Assembly (NCBI RefSeq): GCF_024139115.2
Contig: NC_085140.1
Span: forward strand, 462,179,506-462,243,505
Origin: Armigeres subalbatus
Taxonomy: Eukaryota; Arthropoda; Insecta; Diptera; Culicidae
Reading direction: 5' to 3'
DNA: 64,000 nucleotides
Shown: positions 11,206 to 21,700 of the stretch, one piece after another
Numbering within the stretch: the first letter of the stretch is position 1
Layout of the letters: the number at the start of each line of letters is the position of its first letter
Notes under the pieces: model-generated
Told to the model about the DNA's origin: nothing
Database searches by the model: none
Seen by the model: only the letters and a program-made list of their open reading frames with translations
Position numbers and translations under genes: made by a program

Positions 11206-11829
11206 GAAATATTGACTGCGTTCATTATTTGACATCCCTGAAAAAGTAATTAGCATATTTTTGATAAAAAAAAGTAATAAAATCGTTCATGCACGGTGTT
11301 ATTGTAAAATTTTCGTCCATACAAAAGTGACCTGACGATCTTTCCTCTGACGATTACAGAATGTAGGTTAGCCGATTAGAGCTGAATCAGTTTCAAAAAA
11401 ATGTATGATCTGACGATCATTTTGGGTATAAAACATGTGAATTAGGTGCTAGGAAATGCCTGAGATATTATTAAGTCAAATCTGGGTCAATATAACCCGA
11501 AAACCTTGGTAGGGAGTTTTTTTTTTTTGAGTCCTACAAAGGACGTCGTCTACAGTAGGTCAAAGTTCAGGAACATAGTTTTACACAAAATAGGAAAAGT
11601 TAGGAAGTTTCGGATCTTCCCATAGTTGCGTTAAAAAGTTATTACAATTTGAAAGTGCGATTTGGGTCTTATTGACCCGAATACGTTAGGAACGTTAACA
11701 GAATGGAAATGAGGCAAAAGGTCGATGGAGACGCCAGAACTTTAACCATTTTAAGATTGAGGATGGGGTGTTTTCCGTACTCGGTGAACGATGAACTTGC
11801 GACAGATTGTGTTTTAATGTCCGTGTGTT
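11206..11829. other. No gene recognised
   Basis: Two related phrases, CTGGGTCAATATAACCCGAA (about 11486) and TGGGTCTTATTGACCCGAAT (about 11663), suggest a diverged internal repeat; one lies just before a T run at 11516-11530. No coding signal. Confidence 0.3.
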
Positions 11830-12400
11830 AAATGAAGGCCCCGGTCATGACAACCACAAATAAGGTGACCACTGTCCAGGTCCGATTAAACGCCTTTGAG
11901 ATATCAAGAGGTACCAAATCAACGTGTTTACCCTCCTCAAAGACCGAAGAAGCCATGCTACTATTGGAAGGCAAATCTTTCATCGGCCTCGAGTTTCTCG
12001 CGAAGACGATGTTTAACTAGCCTTTTGACAACCTTGGAGACGCTAAAAGTTAGCGAGATAGAGCGGTATTTCGAGGCATCCCGAAAAGAGAAAAGCTATT
12101 CTTCGGTATTGGGATGATGTCTGGAAAGATTTGGTCTTACCAAGTTAGGTTTACCAATTGCAGGAATATTGAACGGAAGGTTGGCAACTTCCGCAGAGTC
12201 GGATATGGTGCGGTCTTCAACGTCAAGGTTTTTTTTTTTTGTGTCTTTATTAAGGAGACTTTCAGCCCGAGGCTGGCTTGTCTCCGGACAACGTCAAGGT
12301 GAATGGGGGAAAACTATGCTTGCTACTCAGAGCCAGGCTTGTACATATTCGGCAACACTGGATGAAGGTGATGTTTATTAATTTCGTTTTTTTATTTTCT
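11830..12400 (+). pseudogene. Degenerate non-LTR retrotransposon fragment
   Basis: Frames around 11925-12150 give PKKPCYYW, then SREDDV-like and KREKAILRYWDDVWKDL-like stretches in shifting frames. They resemble the linker before the reverse transcriptase of R1/LOA/Jockey-type LINEs, where a W-rich motif is followed by Arg-rich helices and a W-K-D-L motif. It is frameshifted, has stops and is interrupted at 12230-12288. The assignment rests on motif spacing only. Confidence 0.4.
12230..12288 (-). mobile_element. Ultra-short retroposon (tail-only), copy 2
   Basis: A 59-bp insertion flanked by perfect 12-bp direct repeats CAACGTCAAGGT (12218-12229 and 12289-12300). On the minus strand it reads GGAGAC, AGCC, GGCT, GTCTCC, then TTAATAAAGACAC and an A run. 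Compared with the copy at 31602 the outer stem has changed from GAGGT/ACCTC to GGAGAC/GTCTCC on both sides, so pairing is kept. Confidence 0.75.
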
Positions 12401-12456
12401 TCCTTCCTTGAAATCGATCTCACATTCCTGAAGAGGGAGAGGAATAAACAAAGAAG

Positions 12457-13005
12457 TGTGAATTTTTTAAGCTGCGACTTCAATGTTCATGACACATCGT
12501 TGATGGTGATGAATTACTCAAGTATCCAGAAAAAGTACGAGCAATAATGGATTTTCCTCGACCATCAAATGTGAAAGGACTACACTACGAAAATTTCTTG
12601 GCATGGTTATTGGTTAAATATTGCGGCAAGTTCATTCCAAATGTATCTGTTAAAATGGCTCCTCTTTACCGATTGCTGAAGAAGGATGAAGGATATGATT
12701 GCACACAAGCATGTGATGATGCGTACGAGAATATCAAGCTCATGATCTGTTCTGAGAATGTACTGGTTCCATACAATCCTAATTTATCGGTGGTGAAGGT
12801 CGCGGATATTTTAGGCAAAAGTATTGGTGATGTGCTGTTGCAAATTTATTCACATATGAATCAGAAACCATTTCCCTTATTTCAAGAGTGCTCAAAGGTC
12901 ATGAACAGAAGTACGACCACTGGATATTGAAGCAGTAGCCCTTTACTATGCCGTTAGGAGATTGAATGGTTACATATTGGAACGATCTTTCACTAATCCT
13001 TAACT
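12457..13005 (+). pseudogene. Ty3/Gypsy reverse transcriptase-RNase H fragment
   Basis: The frame from 12457 reads CEFFK, then a stop, HIVDGD, KVRAIMDFPRPSNVK, LVKYCGKFIPNVS and APLYRLLKKDEGYD. This is the thumb region of a Gypsy-type reverse transcriptase running into RNase H (SENVLVPYNPNLSVVKVAD, then GDVLLQI). After a frameshift near 12925 it continues as LEAVALYYAVRRLNGYI. Both ends are truncated and no LTR is visible. In order these match the tether between RT and RNase H of Ty3/Gypsy polyproteins. An in-frame stop at about 12490 and the frameshift make it inactive. Confidence 0.8.
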
Positions 13006-13077
13006 ATCATTAACCGTTGGTATCACTATTTGGAAGAAATGGTATCCCGGATATGGTGTTTGGCAAGCTACAGATTT

Positions 13078-14395
13078 GGGCCGAGGCTCTTCCGCGCCTT
13101 TTGAAAGGAGGCTTCCGAGCCTTTTGGAAGGAGGGTTCCGACTCTCTTGAAAGGAGGCTTCCGAGCCTCTTCAAAGGAGGCTCCCGAGCCGCCTGAAAGG
13201 TGGCCTCCAAGCCTCTTGAAAGGTGGCTTCCGAGCCTCCTGAATGGAGGCTTCCGAGCTTCTTGAAAGGAGGCTTCCGAGCCTCTTGAAAGGAGGCTTCC
13301 GAGCCTCTTGAAAGGAGGCTTCCGAGCCTCTTGAAAGGAGGCTTCCGAGCCTCTTGAAAGGAGGCTTCCGAGCCTCTTGAAAGAAGGCTTCCGAGCCTCT
13401 TGAAAGGAGGCTCCCGAGCCTCTTGAAAGGAGGCTTCCGAGCCTCTTGAAAGGAGGCTTCCAGGCCAATTGAAAGGAGGCTTCCAGGCCTCTTGAAAGGA
13501 GGCTTGAGGCCTCTTGAAAGGAGGCTTCCCAGCCTCTTGAAAGGAGGCTTCCCAGCCTCTTGAAAGGAGGCTTCTGAGCCTCTTGAAAGGAGGCTTCCAG
13601 GCCTCTTTAAAGGAGGCTTCCGGGCCTGTTGAAAAGAGGCTTCCGAGCCTCTTGAAAGGAGGCTTCCCAGCCTCTAGAAAGGAGGCTTCCGAGCCTCTAG
13701 AAAGGAGGCTTCCGAGCCTCTTGAAAGGAGGCTTCCAAGTCTCTTGAAAGGAGGCTTCCAAGTCTCTTGAAAGGAGGCTTCCAAGTCTCTTGAACGAAGG
13801 ATTCCGATCCTTTTGAAGGGAAGCTTCCGAGCCTTTTGAACTGAGGCTTCCGAGTCTCTTGAAAGGAGTCTTTCGACCCTCTTGAAAGAAGGCTTCCGAG
13901 CCTCTTGAAAATCCTTTTGAATGGAGGCTTCCGAGCCTCTTGAAAAGCTTCCGAACCTCGTGAAAGGAGGCATCCGAGCCTTTTGGAAGGAGGCTTCCGA
14001 GCATCTTGAAATGAGTTTTCCGATCCTCTTGAAAGGACCCTCCGTGTCTTTTTTATGGAGGCTTTCGAGACTCTTGAAAGGCCTCCGAGCTTCTTGAAAG
14101 GAGACTTCCAAATCTTTTGAAAGGAGTCTTTCGAGCCTTTTGAATGGAGCCAACAGAGCCTTTTGATAGGAGGCTTCCGAACCTCTTGCAAGGAGCCTTC
14201 TGAGCCTCTTGAAAGGAGGATTCCAAATCATTTGAAAGAAGGCCTCTTGAAAGGAGATTTCCGAGCCTCTTGATAGAAGGCTTGCGAACCTTTTAAAAGG
14301 AGGCTTTCGAGACGCGCGAGCTTCCAGCCTCTTGCAACGAAGCAACTGAACATTTTAAAAATAGCCTTCAGAGCCTTTAAATTTAAGATTTTAAT
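13078..14395. repeat. 23-bp minisatellite of hairpin-forming units
   Basis: More than 50 tandem copies of a 23-bp unit whose core is GAGGCT-TCCG-AGCCTC followed by TTGAAAG. The core is an inverted repeat with a 6-bp stem and a TCCG loop. Copies at about 13260-13460 are nearly identical, while those beyond about 13790 diverge and show length changes, as expected for an array that is homogenised in the middle. Because 23 is not a multiple of three, the minus strand is open in all three frames over hundreds of bases and encodes a 23-residue periodic pattern (KRLGSLL-SRGSEASF-QEARKPPF). I regard the open frames as a consequence of the repeat. Confidence 0.95.
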
Positions 14396-14737
14396 TCAGA
14401 AGCATATTCTTTAGAAATTATTCAACGTTGTGTTTCGATGAGGTAGATTGTATTTGAAGATTTTTTTATTGTTTGCCCCACAGCCCTTCAAACAAACACT
14501 GTGCTGTTTGTGGTGAACAGGATTCAATAGGCTTTGATTTACTGATCGCCGTGCATATTATGTACAATTTAATATTCGCTAAGATATTAAAGCTGTAAAT
14601 TTCCCATAAATATCAATTTTCAAAAAAATATTTTGTTTTGTGGATCTACTAATACCTCCACTGTTGGTACTGTTACCCTATCAAGATTTTATCAATCAAT
14701 TTTTATTGGAATTGTATACATACGCCATTATGCATTT
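14396..14737. other. No gene recognised
   Basis: AT-rich flank of the minisatellite with no motif I can name. Confidence 0.4.
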
Positions 14738-14811
14738 TTGTCCGAGATACCCCATGGGGTCAGCGAAGGTATCCCCAGGGGTACATGTAACACAGGTTGA
14801 GAACCGCTGCC
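14738..14811 (-). mobile_element. hAT-like terminus
   Basis: Read on the minus strand it starts CAGCGGTTCTCAACCTGTG, then ACCCCTGGGGATACC. This opening is characteristic of a widespread group of hAT element ends. The opposite end was not found, so it is a fragment. Confidence 0.45.
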
Positions 14812-16480
14812 GCAGTAGATTAAGAACTACTATTGTATTTCAACTTCCTAGTTACTTTAATTGTTGAATGGAAATAAAGAAACATTCTGAACTTTCCATC
14901 AATCAAGTTGGACGTACTTTTAATAAGTCCGATACAAAATAATGATAAATGCATTAAGCTCATTTGACGACGGAGTATAAATCAATTCCGTTAAACTCAC
15001 GATCTTACGGTTTCGCTCTCTTGAAAAATGTTAGCATACTTCTTTTCTCTTTATCTATCACTTTTGTGATCACTTAATTTTGCTTGTGTAATGATCACTT
15101 AATACACCCCAGCGTTCGCTATGTCTCCGGTGTAGTCACTTTTTGCGCCCCACATTATGCGTTTACTGTCGTTCGCTTATTGCAATCCATATATGCTTAT
15201 CGGGTCGAATGAATATGCAGTTTCGTACTCATAACAAACAAACATTGGCACAAGGTGCTCCGTGGATCGCCGTTTAACCATATTGACGGCAGCAATTGCC
15301 GTAGCATTCACATTTTGCAAATGCCACGACAAAATATCCTCCACCAAATAGCAATCGATCAAATTACGGAACGCGGATGTGCCTTTTAGTCGAGTTGAAA
15401 GATGCTACGTTCAATATCCGTATTCCAACCCGTCTAACGCTCTGTTCCGTGGGAGAACCTGCCATTGTACATGTCTAACCGGGCAGGACGGGGCGTTCAG
15501 ACAGCAGTAGCCGCAGAGCGATCACCCAACATTGTTCGGAATTAATTGACTTTGGTTGACTTTCCGATTACGGTTGCAAAAATGGAAACCCAGGGCCACA
15601 ATGGACGGACGGAATCGAATTTGAAACACAAATCGACTGAGCTGAGAAATTTGCGTTGAAGAAGGTGTGTTGTTTACCGAAATCAAGCCACTTTGTTGCA
15701 TTCGTATGCTGCAGGTTGTTGAATATAAAATCGCTGTGTCGAAATTGTTCCGACTTTTTTTTTCCAATATTTTGCACGTTTGTTTATTTAGGTAAAACGA
15801 ATGTGCGCATATACGTACTAGTGCATGCTTAAAAATTCATCACCGTAGTATTATGTGCATAAGTAAAACGATTTGAAATTCTGTGATCACATTTTTAATA
15901 AAAAATCAATTAATTCGAAGCATATCATGTTTATTAGAATAGGATTCTCATAAATAAGAATCAAACTGACTATATTAGTTTGTCAAGTCAAGTACGAGAC
16001 ACTAACGATGGAATTGTTAAATCAGCGTTTTTCAAGTTGAAAACAGGTAGTGAAATGAAATGTTTCTAACTCGTCTCTTTTGGACATGTAGAGAAATTGC
16101 AATTTTGGCAGGTTTCTATTATTATCAGTCTTTTTGGAAAAACATTCTAAAACACGTCAACGATATTCATTAACATACCATAAATCATCTGGCAAAAATC
16201 AAACTTAACTTTGTTCTCAACTTAGTGTTCTAGGTGCTCTTTCGCAACTATTAATTGAAAGTTTTATCGATGTCAACCAAATGCATAATTTTTTTAACTT
16301 TTTAAAATATCTAGAAAATTTCAAATTTTAAAAAAATTACAGAATATTGTCCTAGAATATTGCTTTTGATGGTTATTATGAAAAACACCTTTCGCTTTGA
16401 CGTAATAAAATTTTAATTTCATACACTGTGGTTTTAAAAAAATAATGGCAAAGGGTGTGCATCAGGAAAATATCACTTAC
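14812..16480. other. Presumed intron downstream of the host exon; no gene recognised
   Basis: This lies immediately 3' of the splice donor at 16480 (minus strand). A small fragment of the foldback family (GTCAAGTCAAGTACGAGACA) occurs at about 15983. Short open frames at 15177-15777 lack motifs. Confidence 0.45.
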
Positions 16481-17240
16481 CTCGTACGATCTCACGATTG
16501 TTGCCAATTTGGAATGTCACCGATACGCCCATGCTGACGTGAAAGAGCACCACGTGCTCCGAAGGCTGTGTATGCGCTGCACAATAAGGCCGTGAGTGGG
16601 GTTCGAACCCGGGCCCAAAATGAAACACTGGTTCCACGATCGGCCATGTTGCGGCATTAGCGGCCGCCGCCGCCGCTGCATTCGCCGGCATCGGACCACC
16701 AGTAGCAGCAGCAATGGTGGCCGCAGCTCCAGCCGCGGCACTAGCCGTGGCCACCGTGGCTATGCCATTGATCAGCTGATGATGGTGGTGGTGATGGATG
16801 TGGTGCATCGGCTGGATCCGTTGATTCGTCCCTGTCGGCTGTATGGACAAGATTTGCGTTGCGCTAATGCCGCCATTAGCTGAGGAGGGTGCTGCAACCG
16901 ATACCGGAACTGTACGAGCAGTTGGGGCCACCACTGCGATGGCCGCTGTGGTCGTAGTTGTCGGGGTCGGTGTTACCGATACTACACCACTTCCACCTCC
17001 GCCACCGCCACCCGGTGGTTCCGTCGCCATCTGCTGACGACGATGTTTCTTCACCGAACCTATTTGGAAGTATTGCGTTGTCGGGGGTGGAAATGAGAAT
17101 TGATGAAAATGTTGCTGCTGCAGTATCGGTTGCTGCTGCTGTTGGCCGATGACCTCTTTTAGACAATATGTCGGCTGTTGTTGTTGCTGGTGCTGCTGCT
17201 GCTGCTGTGGCACAGAGGGTAACACAGGTGCCTTTACCAT
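16481..17240 (-). CDS. Host protein, N-terminal coding exon; possibly FNDC3/miles-to-go-like
   Basis: A 760-bp minus-strand coding exon ends in a strong donor, CGAG|GTAAGT, at 16481/16480 (phase 1). From ATG at 17238-17240 it encodes about 253 residues: MVKAPVLPSV, two Gln-rich tracts (residues ~11-25 and ~35-50), a Gly run, a Thr/Ala-rich stretch, a His run (HHIHHHHHH), an Ala-rich segment, then FHFGPGFEPHSRPYCAAHTQ and EHVVLFHVSMGVSVTFQIG just before the donor. That last stretch resembles the conserved N-terminal segment of FNDC3 proteins (hydrophobic VxVxxG pattern ending IxG). This is recognition from memory, so the family is tentative. ATG 17240 is the first in-frame ATG after an in-frame TGA near 17347. 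The frame between them also looks protein-like (VEEEDIIETTDRIFGGG), so an upstream exon could join there. A pyrimidine-rich tract ending CCTAAG at 17378 could be the acceptor. Downstream exons would lie left of the window. Confidence 0.65.
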
Positions 17241-17590
17241 CGAAAATCTCTGTTTCTGGGATGAGGCACCCACACCACCACCAAAGATGCGGTCCGTAGT
17301 TTCAATTATGTCTTCCTCTTCAACTCTAACGGTCGCAGCCAGTATTCAACCACTTTTTCACGATTACCACGATTGCACTTAGGTTCAAAACAAGCAAAGA
17401 AACAAAGACAACCGAAAACAACGTCCCGCTTACTAAAAACTTTAACGTCTACACTCAGTTCGATAACATTCGGGTTCCGTATTAATTAGTAAGCTGCTCC
17501 AATTATTCTAACACGTTATCACGGGTCAAGGATGATGAATTCAAACATCAATAATTAGCACACTCGAAGTCTGACTGACCACGTTAAACC
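17241..17590 (-). promoter_or_regulatory. Probable 5' untranslated or promoter-proximal region of the host exon
   Basis: On the minus strand there is an initiator-like GGTCAGTCAGAC with TCAGTC at 17578-17573, about 335 bp upstream of the ATG. A T-rich tract (TTGTTTTCGGTTGTCTTTG onward) ends in a possible acceptor AG at 17379-17378. Either a contiguous leader or a spliced leader is possible. No clear DPE was seen. Confidence 0.3.
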
Positions 17591-17620
17591 AAAGCCACAC
17601 TCGTCGCGAAGTGTGGCTTT
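17591..17620. other. Perfect hairpin, 11-bp stem, 8-nt loop
   Basis: AAAGCCACACT (17591-17601), loop CGTCGCGA, AGTGTGGCTTT (17610-17620). The arms are fully complementary. It lies about 350 bp upstream of the exon start in sequence that does not look like the repeats elsewhere. Confidence 0.8.
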
Positions 17621-18899
17621 TCGGCAATAGATTTCTGATGTAGCTCCTGCTGCTACTGCCGTCATTCGACCGTGTCCCATCAATTAGCAAATGATCCAAT
17701 TACGCACATTTTTCGCCTGGCAATACAAGACGACACACGACGGACAGGATAGATTGTTGATGTTCGCACTGTGTGGTTCGTAAGGGAGGTCCTACGGGTC
17801 GCGCACTCACATCGGCCACATACCGACGACTGCACAGCAGCTGATGGACAGGGAGACGGTACTGGCAGTTGTCGCTGCGGTTCACATTCACCACATCCAA
17901 CTTCGCAACTGATACGCAGAGATATACACAACCTGTGAATGATAGGGCAAGGCCAGAGAGGAGGAAAAAAAAGTACACGGAAGATTAGAAAGAGAAAACA
18001 ATGATTTATTTGATTTTAATTGCCATCGAGCAAATGAAAGTAAAACAATGCAACGACCGCCGATCGAGAGGAGATCGGTATGCCTCCATAGCAAAAGGCC
18101 AAGGGAGTAGAGAGTTTATGACAATTAAAATTGCATATATTTCTTAAACGAACATTATTTTTAGTTTGAAGAAACATTAAGTCACAAATTTAATAAAACA
18201 TTGATTTTTTTTGTTGGGTAGTACATGGTAACAGTGAGCAACACATCACAGATGTCTCATATGTTCCTCATCTATGCAATAATCATTTGTATTTTCTCAG
18301 TGTTGTTAGAAAAAGTTACTATTTCTAAACGAGTCGAGTGAGGTGACGCTATCCAATAGAGGAAAAATTATCAAATGCTTTTATTTGAGCCACACGAGAG
18401 TTTTGAGTAAAAATAGTCCAAATTGAGGGTTTCTATGTTGTTCAACTCGCGAAGTTGACACGCTGCTTTTTGCATATTGCTCATTGCATTACGTCAGTGG
18501 GCATGGGCAATCATGCCTGGTTTGTTCCATCCCTCCTGCTATTAAGGATGGCATACCTTTCTTTATGGATTTTTAACATTCTGTCAAACCGGACAGCATC
18601 CTAGGCATCTTGTAGAGGAGAGTGTCGTTCTTCAAGATCCTGGATGGGACTCTAACGAAAGGCGGAAAGACGAAAGCGCAATTACAAAAAGCAGAATGTC
18701 AAAAGGCAGACATTCTTATACATGTAACAAAAAGCGTAAGGCGTAAATACAAAAAGCAGAAATTTGTCATATTACAACTGAAACACTAGCAGTCTCTTAG
18801 CTTAGTATCGATTAAGCACTTTCGGCAAGATGAACTTGAGCACCTCTTTATTTTACCGCTATTACGCCCTTTTCTCTCTCTAAATAACCAAACTGACGT
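17621..18899. other. No further gene recognised; upstream of the host exon
   Basis: The part up to about 18100 is GC-richer and looks single-copy. The minus-strand open frames at 17680-17978 have Cys-containing translations without a recognised domain. From 18100 the sequence is AT-rich, with AAAAAGCAGAA repeats near 18690-18760. Confidence 0.4.
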
Positions 18900-18978
18900 A
18901 CTGCCGCTAACCACAAGTCAGACTTATCTGGATATGGGCGCCATATACAGCTAAGTCTGACTTGCAATTAGCGGCAGT
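18900..18978. repeat. 79-bp inverted repeat
   Basis: Left arm ACTGCCGCTAA...AAGTCAGACTTA (18900-18926) pairs with TAAGTCTGACTT...TTAGCGGCAGT (18952-18978). Only four central bases of each 27-base arm do not pair. The spacer also contains a near-palindrome around GGGCGCC. It is probably a MITE remnant or a cruciform-forming site. Confidence 0.8.
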
Positions 18979-19769
18979 GTAGTCCAAGAAAAGACGAGAC
19001 ATTAAAAAATATTATATAAAGTAAATGAAACTGAGATATAAATAGGTAAATGAGCAAAAAATGGTGAAAAATAGGATTTTTGCTTTTCTCGTACAACAAA
19101 GTTGTATCGAAAGGCTATCATTTTTTTTTTTGTATTTATGGAGCTATCTGGAAGCTTAGTTTGGCAAGGCTGAACACGTCCCTACGTTCCCCCTACTAGG
19201 GCACAGACCGACAATGGACTAGCCGATGATGGTCACTTGAACATCGTGTGCGCAATAGTTAGATCTAGTGCCGAAGTAGTTTTTTTTAATTTGCATTTTC
19301 TCATTAATAGCGTTTGAATAATATTCCCAGTGCCTTTCAAACAAAAGAAGTTCAGAAAATTCTTTTTAAAACCAATTTCATAAAACGACCCATCCGTTTC
19401 TGCAGGTAAAAATTTAAACATCGATCGGACAAATCCAATAGCAGTTCCACGCAGACCAACACCATCAACACGTATACATAAGCATTTTACTAGATAGTGA
19501 TGACTCTGCTCCGCGTGAAAGTGCTATCAGACTCGTCAAATCGATGTTCGCATCGCCGCCCACAAAAACAGAGCCGCTTTGATAATTTATTATTAGTTGA
19601 TGATGAATTTGAAAACTCTAATGGAAACGTATTTTTAACTACAACATCGCATTAGATATTGATGAATATGAAATACCTAAAATTTTGAAGATTATTTAGT
19701 GAAAGTTTCTCAAATTGAATCACAATGCTAAGCCGAGGCAGAACCATTCATCAAGCAATTATCAAACTA
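18979..19769. other. No gene recognised
   Basis: Contains a fragment TCTCGTACAACAAAGTTGTA (about 19098) like the tail of the dispersed repeat at 49370, followed by a T run. No coding signal. Confidence 0.35.
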
Positions 19770-20048
19770 CAGGGCTGGTAGCGACCGATGCCGCTCAAAA
19801 TAGTGACTTTAGTGACCAAAGCTGACGAAAAAAGGGACCAAATAGTGACATTCAGTTGCAGAAAAAGTGACTAAATAGTGACTTTCAGTTTCAGTTGCAG
19901 GTTCGATAAGACGAATGAAAAAGCTCGTTTTCTACATCCAACCAATAATAAATTCTATTAGTTTACAATGTTATGAAAACTCATATGTGAATATGTACGT
20001 TATGTGGAAGATATTGATTTGGAAAATGTATTGGATGTAACCACTTTC

Positions 20049-20120
20049 CCTTCGATGGGACTCGAACCCATGACCCTACAGTACGCTAGACTGGTGCTTT
20101 AACCAACTAAGCTACGAAGG
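20049..20120 (-). tRNA. tRNA-like cloverleaf (AGC in the anticodon position), probably SINE-derived
   Basis: 72 bases fold as a full cloverleaf on the minus strand. The acceptor is CCTTCGT with TCGAAGG (6 of 7 pairs), the D stem GCTT/AAGC, the anticodon stem has 4 pairs with loop CTAGCGT, and the T arm is perfect (ATGGG TTCGAGT CCCAT). The alanine identity pair G3:U70 is absent (it is U3-A70). It lies inside a mobile element, so I think it is the head of a tRNA-derived repeat and not a working gene. Confidence 0.35.
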
Positions 20121-20339
20121 ACCTCCGTCGGCCTTCGCAACCTAGCGGCTACTGAACGAGCTCGAGATTCCCAAATTGGACGCATAGTCAAATCACTCGC
20201 AATCCATTTCAAAAATGATTTCTCGGCAAAAATTTGCGTGATTTGTCATAGGTGCCACGGAAGTTTTTGGAGTTCTTAGTGCGAAAGAAACAACAGTACG
20301 GATCGTTTTGGTAGAACACGAAACAAAAATTATGAAGAT

Positions 20340-20402
20340 TCAGGTACAACGGGCCTGGGATTGAACTCCCGACCTCCTGCTTTTAATGCAGGACCATGAT
20401 CT
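20340..20402 (-). repeat. tRNA-like fragment
   Basis: The minus strand shows a 6-bp stem TCCTGC/GCAGGA with a 7-base loop ATTAAAA, then CGGGAGTTCAATCCCAGG as a B-box/T-arm. The acceptor stem is not complete. Likely a decayed SINE head. Confidence 0.35.
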
Positions 20403-21366
20403 CTGAATATTTAAATATTTTTCTTCCAAAATACGCATATTTTCCGATTTGCTTCGTGAACGATTTTTACTATGGAATTCGACAGCACATGCAATCTTCA
20501 AAATTGGGGAGACTTGATCTACTTTCTATGATATCTACTCCATAAATATTTTTTAGAGCAAACCCTCCATTACATCTGTCTAATCTACAAACAAAAAATG
20601 CCGTTTGAAAACAATTTTTATTTTTTTCGCCAATTTTTTTGTATGGATGACTAATGAGGGATCAAGTCTTCTCATTTTGAGGCAACAACTCAAAATCATA
20701 ATATCCTGAAATTGTGGTGGAATGTTGGCATTTTTATCAGTGAAGATCATTTATTGGGCTGTGCAAAAATGATAGTATTTGGTCATTATTAGGAGAAGTT
20801 GTTCAAATTGTGCGTGGCCACTAAGTACATCTTAGGAGAAACAAAACACAGTTAATAATAGAGTAAATAAGGTTGTCAATAAAAGAATCATTTGTCTAGA
20901 GGATCTATTATAAACATGCGCTATAATAATACTACTTTAGTTCTCGGTAAAACAGGGGAATCAAGAATCCCCTACTGTATAAAGTTTGAGTTAAGGAAAA
21001 TCGAAATCGGCAGGTCTTCTGCTTGCATGACTGTATACCAATTTATAATTTGTGACGTAAAACACCTTCAATAAACTACATGTGAAATGAGCAGCGAGTT
21101 GAATGGCTGGCGAAGATTCCGAGCGATCACTTTTCCAAGATCCGTAATTTAACTCCAGCATCTTCCGACGCATACATAAAGCTCTATTTAAAAAAAAATT
21201 AGTCAATAGATTCAAAATAGTTGAAAAAAGTGACTTTTTGTGAGAAAAAGTGACTTTTTGTGAGAAAAAGTGACTTTAGTGACTTTAGGTCGAAAAAAGG
21301 GACTTTTTAGTGACTTGTCCGAAAAAAGTGACCATGTCACTAAAAAGTGACCCGCTACCAGGCCTG

Positions 21367-21552
21367 CAAACATTATCAAATCACACTTTTAACCACTACA
21401 TATTCTAAAGCTCATTTCAAGAAAACGCCGAATACTATCTATCTATAAACAGCATCGAAATTGCCTCCAAACAAGATTTAACCTGAGGTAATGAGTTTAA
21501 AAACATTACATGAGCTAAGGAAATTATTTTGAGATTTTACCGGAATGTCTTT
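21367..21552. other. Spacer between mobile elements
   Basis: Short AT-rich spacer; nothing recognised. Confidence 0.3.
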
Positions 21553-21700
21553 ACTTGTCATAAGACGAGTTTGTACAATTGCATTTAATTCCATCGTTTG
21601 ACAGATAAGTATTTAGACCTCAATAGTAAGGCCGTCTTCAGTGTCTCGCATTTGACTCGTACTTGAAAGTCGAGTCAAGTTCGAGATTGTCCTATTGACT
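21553..21700. mobile_element. Foldback family, left arm plus part of the centre
   Basis: ACTTGTCATAAGACGAGTTT, ATAAGTATTTAGACCTCAAT and GGCCGTCTTCAGTGTCTCGC, then GTCGAGTCAAGT. Only one complete arm remains. Confidence 0.7.

Larger units (their letters stand above)
19770..21366. mobile_element. Non-autonomous hAT-like element with AGTGACTTT subterminal repeats
   Basis: The ends are CAGGGCTGGTAGCG (19770) and CGCTACCAGGCCTG (21366), inverted with one mismatch. Both subterminal regions are packed with AGTGACTTT, AGTGACC and AAAAAGTGAC repeats. Related ends lie at 58269 and at the right edge of the window, where they sit beside hAT C-terminal coding remains. An ATTATCAAA repeat close to both ends (19758-19766, 21372-21380) might be a displaced target duplication. 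The interior has no transposase and carries tRNA-like inserts. Confidence 0.7.

Noticed and set aside
12169..12547. Overlapping frames across the 59-bp insertion
   Set aside because: They join unrelated sequence through the poly-T of the inserted retroposon.
13010..14345. Minus-strand proteins of 150-277 residues with 23-residue repeats
   Set aside because: They exist in all three frames because of the 23-bp tandem repeat. There is no start context, no splice structure, and divergence is not frame-preserving at the array end.
16517..17382. Alternative frames over the host exon, including Cys-rich and poly-Val translations
   Set aside because: They are out-of-frame readings of CAG/CAA, GGT and GCN repeats. 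Only the frame ending at the splice donor gives a sensible protein.
20049..20120. A functional alanine tRNA gene
   Set aside because: It folds well and has AGC in the anticodon position, but the alanine G3:U70 pair is missing and it lies within a mobile element, so a SINE head is more likely.
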